35,898 nucleotides of DNA, from contig WFTQ01000059.1 in the NCBI GenBank assembly GCA_015485355.1, positions 1-35,898 on the forward strand, in the 5' to 3' direction. The position numbers were made by a program, and so were the translations under genes. Of the stretch, positions 8,436 to 14,693 are shown piece by piece. The DNA comes from a bacterium. Its GTDB lineage: Bacteria > Calditrichota > Calditrichia > RBG-13-44-9 > J042. The notes below the pieces were generated by a model, which made no database searches, was not told the origin of the DNA, and worked only from the letters and a program-made list of their open reading frames with translations. How positions within the stretch are numbered: the first letter of the stretch is position 1; each line of letters starts with the position of its first letter.

Positions 8436-9692
8436 TCAAATCGCCATTTTCCGTCCTTTTTCTATGGCCTGTAACAGCGTGGGAGCATACTTGCGATTTC
8501 GGCTGACTTCCTTCAGCGCTTCGATAGGAAGAACAGCCTCTTTTTTCAGCCAGTAGGCAACGGCGGCCAGCGCAGCGCTTCGTCCACCGACGGTACGGCG
8601 GAAATCGAGCCGTTCCGCGGGATGTCGCCAGTCGATCGAGAGGTGGGCATCGACGATCAACCGGGTTGCCGGTGCCAGCCGCGTTTTCACCTTGTCCCAC
8701 CCGTCTTGAGAGACGACCAAGGCCACATCGGGGACTTCGATGCCCGTGTACAGGATTTCTTCGGGAGACAGAATGACCTCGACCACCGAAAATCCGGTAC
8801 CCACCGTGATGGGATATTCTCCCTTTTTAGTACTGCATAACCCGGCGGAAATGGCCGCACTGGCCAGCAACTCACCGGCGGATTGCACTCCCTCTCCCGC
8901 CGAACCGGCAAGCAGGACGTTCACCCTCCGCCGAAGAGCGCTTTGATACCGTCCCGCAATCCCCGGCAGACGGTCCAGCAAAGAAGGGCGGGTTTCGGCA
9001 TGAATCCGTCGCACCGGTCGATGGCGACGCCACACGCCTTCCGGAAAGGGCAGCACCGCTTTTAACTCTTTCACTTTGCGAATGCCATAAGAGGGACACA
9101 TCTCCACAATTTCCACCAGAGAAAAGCCGGGCGTTTCCAGCGCTTCCCGAAGCAGTGGCTTGACATTCGGTCCCACAAGGCTCCGAGCGCTGAACACGGC
9201 TCCCGCATCGTGTACCAGCTGGACAAGATTGAACGGGGGAATCTGTCCCTCTTCCGGCAACGTCTGATGTTTGACGGGCTCCGGGGTTAACCCGCTCACC
9301 TGCCCCCCTGTCATCCCGTATACCATATTGTTCTGAACCAGCACCGTCATGTCCACATTCTGGCGTGCCGCCTCCAGCAGATGGGCCAAACCGATGGTCG
9401 CCCCGCCGTCTCCCAAAACGACCACCACTTTTTTGCGAGGGTCCTGCAATCCCAGGGAGATTCCCAGCGCCAGGGCCGCAGAACGTCCATGTAAACCGTG
9501 GACGGTATGACATCCTAAAACGCCATCCACCAGACCACAACAGCCAATGTCGCTGACCACAATAACGTCCAGGGGAGACAGTTGCAGTTCTCGAATCGCC
9601 TGATCCAATTGTTTGTTTATCACCGTGTGGCCGCAGCCTGGACAATACGGTAGGGCCTTATCCAGTAAAAGACCTTTTTCTACCACAGCCAT
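8436..9692 (-). CDS. korB: 2-oxoacid:ferredoxin oxidoreductase, fused beta-gamma subunit
   Basis: The N-terminal half (1-230) is the thiamine-diphosphate-binding beta subunit. It has YCPGCGH at 16-22, GDGGATIGLAH from residue 94 and NNMVYGMTGGQ at 121-131. The C-terminal part (about 256-410) is a gamma subunit, beginning VNVLLAGSAGEGVQSAGELL, normally a separate protein or fused to the alpha subunit. With KorA (upstream, overlapping by 13 bp) it would oxidatively decarboxylate a 2-oxoacid with CoA to acyl-CoA, CO2 and reduced ferredoxin, or run in reverse. The substrate is not decided: the GCCGLVDG and HTVHGLHGRS region is shared by several KOR/VOR-like enzymes. No delta (ferredoxin) subunit is present. 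CPGC and the GCC cysteines are the candidate cluster ligands. GGGAGG lies 8 nt before the ATG. Confidence 0.88.
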   Translation of the reverse strand: MAVVEKGLLLDKALPYCPGCGHTVINKQLDQAIRELQLSPLDVIVVSDIGCCGLVDGVLGCHTVHGLHGRSAALALGISLGLQDPRKKVVVVLGDGGATIGLAHLLEAARQNVDMTVLVQNNMVYGMTGGQVSGLTPEPVKHQTLPEEGQIPPFNLVQLVHDAGAVFSARSLVGPNVKPLLREALETPGFSLVEIVEMCPSYGIRKVKELKAVLPFPEGVWRRHRPVRRIHAETRPSLLDRLPGIAGRYQSALRRRVNVLLAGSAGEGVQSAGELLASAAISAGLCSTKKGEYPITVGTGFSVVEVILSPEEILYTGIEVPDVALVVSQDGWDKVKTRLAPATRLIVDAHLSIDWRHPAERLDFRRTVGGRSAALAAVAYWLKKEAVLPIEALKEVSRNRKYAPTLLQAIEKGRKMAI

Positions 9693-10807
9693 GATTCCAC
9701 CTCCCGGACAATTTCTTCCGGTGAAATGAGCGCCCCGATTCGATGAACGCCGTGGATTCGCCCGTCGGGGCGATGGCCGAAAATAATTTCTTTGAGCAAA
9801 CCCGACAGATTTTCTTCCACCACCACAATGCGGGAGTACTGTTGCAGGATGTTCAGCGCCTCAAGCGGCAAGGGTAACAGAGTCTTTAAAATGAGCAAAG
9901 CCATGGCCTTCCCCCGGCGGCGCAATCGGCGAACCGCTTCACGACTGGCCTCACTGGATATCCCATAACTCACCAACAAGACCTCGGCGTCGGGATCGGG
10001 CTGATATTCCAGATGGGTGAATGCGGGTAAATGGCGGACAATTTTATCGCGCAAACGGCGGGTATTGGCCAGGGCCTCGGGCGTGGCTTTCCGGATCAGG
10101 CCCGTGGCGTCGTGGGTGGAGGCATTCAGGCGCACTTGATGATGGGAATTCCCCACCGGTAAAAACGCAGGAGCCTCGGCGGTTTCGGCCGCATAGGGCA
10201 AATAGGCCTCCCGGCCGGCATACTCGCTGCGGGGCAGGGGCTCCAATCGGGGCAAACAGGATAACTCAAAACTGCGGTGGGTCATGATCATTTCCTTAGA
10301 AGTGAGCAAAATTACCGGGGTTCTCAGGGTCAGGGCCATGCGCATGGCCTCGGCGGCCAATGTCCAGCAATCCACAAAATGAGAAGGGCACAACACCGGG
10401 AGAGGATAGCCCCCCGAAATCGCCCCCCGCAACAGCAGCAAGTCCCCCTGGGCCCCGGTGGTGGCCGAACCGGTACTGGGCCCCATGCGCTGCGCCAGGA
10501 TGATCAAAAGAGGCAATTCCATCATATAGGCCATATTGACGGTTTCCAGCATTAAGGCGAACCCGGGGAAACTGGTGGCGGTAACGGGAAATTTCCCCGT
10601 GGCGGCGAATCCCGCCGCCCATTGCAAAGCCGAAATTTCGTCCGGTGCCGGCAAAAACACAGGAAAACGCTGTCGAGCGTAAGCATACAACCAGTTCGAT
10701 GGAGTAATGGGATAACCCACATAAACGTCTGCTCCACCCCGTGCCAGCGCCTCTATGATTAACCGGGAACCATCGATCAAAACCCTGCCTTGAAGTCCGC
10801 TGTCCAT
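9680..10807 (-). CDS. korA: 2-oxoacid:ferredoxin oxidoreductase, alpha subunit
   Basis: The 375-residue protein has GYPITPSN at about 35-42 and GPSTGSATTGAQGDLLLLRG around residues 109-128. These are the conserved pyrimidine-binding and substrate-loop motifs of KorA/VorB-type alpha subunits. The C-terminal domain (about 270-350, LLVSYGISSEASREAV and IVVVEEN) is the usual transketolase-C-like part. No gamma domain precedes it, consistent with gamma being fused to the downstream beta subunit. Its stop overlaps the beta-gamma start, so the two are translationally coupled. GGGAG lies 7 nt before the ATG. It works in the cytoplasm with ferredoxin as partner; the same ferredoxin pool would serve the HdrA complex encoded at 26503. 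The substrate (2-oxoglutarate, branched-chain or other oxoacid) is uncertain. Confidence 0.88.
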   Translation of the reverse strand: MDSGLQGRVLIDGSRLIIEALARGGADVYVGYPITPSNWLYAYARQRFPVFLPAPDEISALQWAAGFAATGKFPVTATSFPGFALMLETVNMAYMMELPLLIILAQRMGPSTGSATTGAQGDLLLLRGAISGGYPLPVLCPSHFVDCWTLAAEAMRMALTLRTPVILLTSKEMIMTHRSFELSCLPRLEPLPRSEYAGREAYLPYAAETAEAPAFLPVGNSHHQVRLNASTHDATGLIRKATPEALANTRRLRDKIVRHLPAFTHLEYQPDPDAEVLLVSYGISSEASREAVRRLRRRGKAMALLILKTLLPLPLEALNILQQYSRIVVVEENLSGLLKEIIFGHRPDGRIHGVHRIGALISPEEIVREVESWLW

Positions 10808-10836
10808 CGCTTTTCTCCCATTCTCATAGCACTCCC

Positions 10837-10865
10837 TTGAATTTATGCCCCGGATTGGTTAAAAT
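10837..10865 (+). promoter_or_regulatory. sigma70-like promoter for the small membrane protein gene
   Basis: TTGAAT (10837-10842) and TAAAAT (10860-10865) are 17 bp apart, in the 97-bp divergent gap before the gene at 10905. The predicted leader is about 33 nt and contains AGGAGA. Confidence 0.6.
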
Positions 10866-10904
10866 CTACGAAATTCAAATATTACCCATAACCAGGAGAA
10901 CCCC

Positions 10905-11453
10905 ATGATCCCCTTCCTGAAGTTTTTATCGCGCAAACGAACCCTTTTTATTCTTTTCGGTTTAATCGTCCTTCTGGAACTGCTTTTAATCTATGTCACC
11001 CATAAGATTGAGGTCGTTTCCGGTAGTCGCGCCCTGCTGGACACTCAATTTTCTTATACCCCCCAAGAAGCCTATCAGATACTTCAACACATGGGGGCAG
11101 CGGGACGAAGTTACTACCTGAAAGGGCTGTTGATCGATCTGATATTTCCAGCGAGTTACTCTTTGTTTATGGCGGGAATGATTTTTCGTTTCCTCTGGAA
11201 TCGGCATCTGCCGCATCAGCGGGCCGCCCGTCTTGCCTTCCTCCCTTTGTCGGCCGGATTATTCGATTACCTGGAAAACCTGAATGAATTTCGCATGGTG
11301 CTGTCTTTTCCTCAAATCCAGGAAACATGGGCGGTCTGGGGATCGCGCTTTACACTGCTCAAATGGTCCACCCTGATCATCAGCTTGATTCTTCTGCTGG
11401 TTCTGTGGCTGGGACAAATCGTGCGCGACTTAAAACGGGGAACCCTGAGTTAA
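10905..11453 (+). CDS. uncharacterised four-helix membrane protein
   Basis: I do not recognise a named family. The 182-residue protein has hydrophobic segments at about 14-31, 73-95, 106-122 and 147-168. Between the first two is a roughly 40-residue loop with TPQEAYQILQHMG. A notable acidic/Asn motif, FDYLENLNEF (about 125-134), sits at the end of the third helix. The gene has AGGAGA 5-6 nt upstream and its own promoter. It is divergent from korA and 166 bp ahead of the secernin gene. No enzyme motif is evident. Confidence 0.75.
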   Translation: MIPFLKFLSRKRTLFILFGLIVLLELLLIYVTHKIEVVSGSRALLDTQFSYTPQEAYQILQHMGAAGRSYYLKGLLIDLIFPASYSLFMAGMIFRFLWNRHLPHQRAARLAFLPLSAGLFDYLENLNEFRMVLSFPQIQETWAVWGSRFTLLKWSTLIISLILLLVLWLGQIVRDLKRGTLS

Positions 11454-11523
11454 AACTTCCGGACCCTTTGGAAGCCTGGCAAAAGGCAAGTGAACCTGAG
11501 GTCCGAAGATTCCCCGAGCCCCT

Positions 11524-11540
11524 GGGGGGAGCCCCTTTTT
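11524..11540 (+). terminator. possible weak terminator after the small membrane protein
   Basis: GGGG and CCCC around 11526-11535 can form a short stem, followed by TTTTT (11536-11540), about 70 bp after the stop codon. The stem is only 4 bp with a tiny loop, so this is tentative. Confidence 0.3.
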
Positions 11541-11619
11541 CCGGATCGACCCCCCTGAGCATTATGAACGGTTTGCTTTTACCGGATATCCACGAGGTTC
11601 CATCAACCGAGGAGCAATT

Positions 11620-12954
11620 ATGTGCGATACCGTGGTGGTAAACGCCCCTGCGAGCCATGAAGGGGTTACTTTATTCGCCAAAAATTCCGATCGGGAACCC
11701 AACGAAGCCCAATTCGTGGAACTGATTCCGCCCGCCGACCATCCGGAAGGCAGTAGGGTTCAATGCACCTACCTGGCTGTCCCTCAAGTACGGCACACCT
11801 ACGGCATGATCATCTCCCGCCCGTTCTGGATGTGGGGTGCCGAAATGGGGGTGAATGAACACGGGGTGGCCGTCGGCAATGAAGCGGTGTTTACCCGTTT
11901 GCCTTATAGGAAACAAGAGGGCCTGTTGGGAATGGACCTGTTGAGACTGGCACTGGAACGTGCCGACACGGCGGAGCGCGCCGTAGAAGTCATCACCTCC
12001 CTTTTAGAACGTTACGGTCAGGGTGGCAATTGCGGGTATGGACAACCCTTCCACTACCACAATAGTTTTCTCATTGCCGATCCCAGAGAGAGCTGGGTAC
12101 TGGAAACGGCGGACCGGGAATGGGTGGCCCGAAGAGTCCACGGCATCTATGCCCTCTCCAACGGGCTCACCATCGGCACCGAGTGGGACAGGGCTTCCGC
12201 CGATCTGATACCTATGGCACTGCGGAAGGGATGGTGCCGGGATCCGGAAGGCTTCCATTTTCGGCGCTGTTATTCCGATTGCTTTTATACCTATTTCAGT
12301 CATTGCCGATACCGGCGGGCATGCAGTCTTGGAACACTCAAGCGTCACCCGGGCCGACCGGACGTTTATACCTTGCTGACCCTGCTGAGGGATCATGGGA
12401 CGACTCCGGGGCGAGAGGATTTCCATCCCGATCGGGGTTGGCTCCGTTCCACGGTGTGCATGCACGCCGGCTTTGGGCCCGTGCGCAGGCATCAAACGAC
12501 GGCTTCTCTGGTGGCCCTTCTGCATCCGGAACGGCCTCTGGTGTTGATAACCGGTACCGCGGCGCCCTGCACGAGTATTTTCAAGCCCCTGTGGTGGGAC
12601 ACCCCGATCGGGGGACTGTTGGGCCGGCCCGCCGGCCGTGCGGACGCCCATTCTCTGTTCTGGCAACACGAACGCCTCCATCGGCTCCTTTTACAGGACT
12701 TTGCCCATCGGCTTTCTCGGATTCAGGAAGAACGCAACCATCTGGAAGCCCAATTCGTTCAGGAAGCCCTTTCCCTGAACGGCGCCGACGTTAAGGAGCG
12801 CCGGCGGCTGGCCCAATGGTGTGTCGAAGAAGCTCGGAGTCAGGAATCTCGGTGGTACCACCGCCTAATCCGGGAACCCATTCGCCGGGCTCCTTCCCGA
12901 TTCTATCTCTGGCAGTGGCGGCGATGGAATCGACAGGCAGGGCTACAGGTGTGA
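11620..12954 (+). CDS. secernin-like C69-family Ntn hydrolase
   Basis: The 444-residue protein starts MCDT, so removal of Met exposes Cys2, the N-terminal nucleophile of the secernin/peptidase C69 group. KNSDREPNEAQ (about 22-32) is the conserved KNSDR motif and GMIISRPFWMWGAEMGVNEH with GVAVGNE (about 62-90) the usual core. Dipeptidases, choloylglycine hydrolases and related amidases share this fold; substrates of secernins are largely unknown. There is no signal peptide and the protein is probably cytoplasmic. The C-terminal 90 residues are helical and charged. GAGGAGCAATT precedes the ATG. No operon partner is evident; the next gene converges. Confidence 0.85.
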   Translation: MCDTVVVNAPASHEGVTLFAKNSDREPNEAQFVELIPPADHPEGSRVQCTYLAVPQVRHTYGMIISRPFWMWGAEMGVNEHGVAVGNEAVFTRLPYRKQEGLLGMDLLRLALERADTAERAVEVITSLLERYGQGGNCGYGQPFHYHNSFLIADPRESWVLETADREWVARRVHGIYALSNGLTIGTEWDRASADLIPMALRKGWCRDPEGFHFRRCYSDCFYTYFSHCRYRRACSLGTLKRHPGRPDVYTLLTLLRDHGTTPGREDFHPDRGWLRSTVCMHAGFGPVRRHQTTASLVALLHPERPLVLITGTAAPCTSIFKPLWWDTPIGGLLGRPAGRADAHSLFWQHERLHRLLLQDFAHRLSRIQEERNHLEAQFVQEALSLNGADVKERRRLAQWCVEEARSQESRWYHRLIREPIRRAPSRFYLWQWRRWNRQAGLQV

Positions 12955-13089
12955 TCCGAGCCCTCTCCACATCGGCCTCGACAAATCCATCAATCAGAAA
13001 AAGGTCTGGGGATCCCGGGTTCCCCGGACGGATGAGCGAATCGTTTACCCGATCGACGCTGTTCGGCATCCGGGGCTCAAATCCAGGCT

Positions 13090-14133
13090 CTACTCCAACA
13101 TCATATATTTCGTTTTCCGCATATTCCACCTTTCGCGGGCGTATTGTTGCATGTCGGTGATGGTATCTTTTTCGTCCAGTATTTCAATGCCCAGAAGGGT
13201 TTCCACAATATCTTCCAGGGTTACGATGCCATCCACGCCCCCGTATTCGTCCACCACCAGGGCGATGTGTTCTTTTTTTTCCAGTAAGATTTCCCACACC
13301 TTAAACACATTACTCATGTTCGGTACCACCACAATTTCCCTCTTGATATCCTTCAGTCTCAATTCCTCCCGGTTTTCGGCCAGTTTTTCGAAAACCGTCT
13401 GGCGCAGCACATAACCGGTGACGTTCTCATGACTTCCGGCATACACGGGGATTCGAGAAAAATGCAGAAATTTTTTATTCTTAAGGAAATCTTTAAGGGT
13501 CATGGTCTCCTCTGCCATGGTAACCACCACTCTGGGCGTCATTATCTCGTGGATTTTTATGTTCTTGAGGCGGATCAGATTCTGAAGGATCACATTTTCT
13601 TTCTTGCTGAAGATTCCTTCCTCGGTACCGATGTGGGCCAGCAGGGAGATCTCCTCAATACTTACAGTTTGCCGATCCTGTTTCTTGGAAAAGCATTGTG
13701 TAATGTAAGGGAAAATGATAACCAGGGGATAGGTAATCCAGATGGTCATTTGTATGACATGGGCCGAAACCATGGCCAGTTCTTTCCAGTACGTCGCCCC
13801 GATAGTTTTCGGTATAATTTCCGAGACCACCAGGATCAAAAGGGTCAGCACCGCGGATGCAATACCAAAATAGGCATCCCCAAAAATTTTTGTTACTTGC
13901 GCGCCAACCCCTGCGGCGCCGACCGTATGAGCAATCGTATTCAAGGTCAGGATGGCCGAAAGGGGTCGATCAATATTCTGTTTTAATTTGATCAATCGTT
14001 TCGCCGAACGGCTTCCGCCCGCCTCCCGGGATCTCAGAAAAGATGGGGTGGTGGAGAGCAACACCGCTTCCATAATCGAACACATGAAGGAGACAAATAA
14101 CGCTAAAAACAGATAAAAGATCAACAGTAACAT
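13090..14133 (-). CDS. CNNM/CorC-like transporter, short form (DUF21 + CBS pair)
   Basis: The 347-residue protein has an N-terminal DUF21/CNNM membrane domain (about 1-165, with SFMCSIMEAVLLSTTPSFLR and SEIIPKTIGA). A CBS-domain pair follows (about 195-325, with IMTPRVVV, FSRIPVY, HIALVVDEYGGVDGIVTLED). CNNM/CorC proteins move or sense Mg2+ and Co2+, and the DUF21 Ser-x-x-Glu and PKT motifs are kept. The usual C-terminal CorC_HlyC domain is absent: the chain ends about 35 residues after the second CBS motif. The start at 14133 lacks a good ribosome site and lies one base after the stop of a possible short upstream frame, suggesting translational coupling. Confidence 0.85.
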   Translation of the reverse strand: MLLLIFYLFLALFVSFMCSIMEAVLLSTTPSFLRSREAGGSRSAKRLIKLKQNIDRPLSAILTLNTIAHTVGAAGVGAQVTKIFGDAYFGIASAVLTLLILVVSEIIPKTIGATYWKELAMVSAHVIQMTIWITYPLVIIFPYITQCFSKKQDRQTVSIEEISLLAHIGTEEGIFSKKENVILQNLIRLKNIKIHEIMTPRVVVTMAEETMTLKDFLKNKKFLHFSRIPVYAGSHENVTGYVLRQTVFEKLAENREELRLKDIKREIVVVPNMSNVFKVWEILLEKKEHIALVVDEYGGVDGIVTLEDIVETLLGIEILDEKDTITDMQQYARERWNMRKTKYMMLE

Positions 14134-14134
14134 T

Positions 14135-14209
14135 TTATCGACCCGAATCGAGTTTTCTTTTCCCTTTCACCGGCCGGGGAGATACCCAATTCCGTACCCG
14201 CTTCCGCAT
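14135..14209 (-). CDS. possible 24-residue basic leader peptide before the CNNM gene
   Basis: An ATG at 14209 with GAGGGTGG 4 nt upstream opens a 24-codon frame very rich in Arg and Lys and containing PRP. Its TAA ends one base before the CNNM ATG. The frame lies within the roughly 185-nt leader from the promoter at 14326. It matches no known family. It could be a coupling or regulatory peptide, or chance. Confidence 0.3.
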   Translation of the reverse strand: MRKRVRNWVSPRPVKGKRKLDSGR

Positions 14210-14325
14210 GTTTCCACCCTCGTGGGACCGAACCCGCAATCCACTCAGACGGATCCCTGCCCCCGCGGGAATACGAAAAGACTTTCCTTGACATCCCAAT
14301 AATCCCCCGGCACTCATCCAGTTGA

Positions 14326-14355
14326 AATATAGCCCATTTTATCCCCTCAAATCAA
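14326..14355 (-). promoter_or_regulatory. sigma70-like promoter for the CNNM/CorC-like gene
   Basis: On the minus strand TTGATT (14350-14355) and TATATT (14326-14331) are 18 bp apart. The inferred transcription start is near 14319, leaving a leader of about 185 nt. Confidence 0.55.
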
Positions 14356-14435
14356 ATGTATATGATTAATGATCGTATATTTATGGCGAATCAAAAGGAA
14401 GACCGACAGGCAACATAATACTCGCCATTCGAACG

Positions 14436-14463
14436 GTTCCCGGCACGCTTTGGTGCCGAGAAC
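14436..14463. repeat. inverted repeat, 11-bp arms with one mismatch
   Basis: Arms GTTCCCGGCAC and GTGCCGAGAAC flank a GCTTTG loop. There is no T-run on either side. It lies between the minus-strand hydrolase end and the CNNM promoter, and may be an operator or a transcript end. Confidence 0.4.
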
Positions 14464-14644
14464 ATCACCTTGTGCCACGACGTTTCGCCGCGCCGGCCGG
14501 GGGGAAATTTTGTCCTTCTGAAAGCTAAATGGGCGGAACTGTCTTTATGATAGGGTTAAAACCGCACGGTCAGGGCAATTTCTGCATCATTTTCTCATAA
14601 ATTCCAGGAAGGGAGCTGTTTCAACGGCTTTTAAAGGAATAGTT

Positions 14645-14677
14645 CCGGGACTTTCCCCCGGACAGGGAAAGCCCCGG
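14645..14677 (-). terminator. 13-bp stem-loop downstream of the serine hydrolase gene
   Basis: On the minus strand CCGGGGCTTTCCC pairs with GGGAAAGTCCCGG through all 13 positions, allowing one G-U, with a 7-nt loop. It starts 17 bp past the stop codon. The following bases (AACTATTCCTTT) are only moderately T-rich. Confidence 0.55.
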
Positions 14678-14693
14678 TATTTTCCCGGGAAGA

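Larger units (their letters stand above)
14134..14693. other. 560-bp gap between the CNNM gene and the serine hydrolase gene
   Basis: It contains the CNNM promoter and leader, the 14436-14463 inverted repeat and the hydrolase terminator hairpin. The GC-rich stretch 14480-14510 and the rest show no supported gene. Confidence 0.4.

Noticed and set aside
8275-8700. 141-codon minus-strand frame at the korB end
   Set aside because: Overlaps the 3' end of the gene in another frame; basic, low-complexity composition and no ribosome site.
8872-9645. 257-codon minus-strand frame
   Set aside because: Out-of-frame shadow of the fused beta-gamma oxidoreductase gene, rich in Gly/Arg/Ser.
12004-12794. 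Frames on both strands over 200 codons inside the secernin gene
   Set aside because: Shadows of a gene with clear Ntn-hydrolase motifs.
14135-14317. 60-codon minus-strand frame from ATG 14317
   Set aside because: No ribosome site at 14317; the shorter frame from 14209 with a site is the better candidate.
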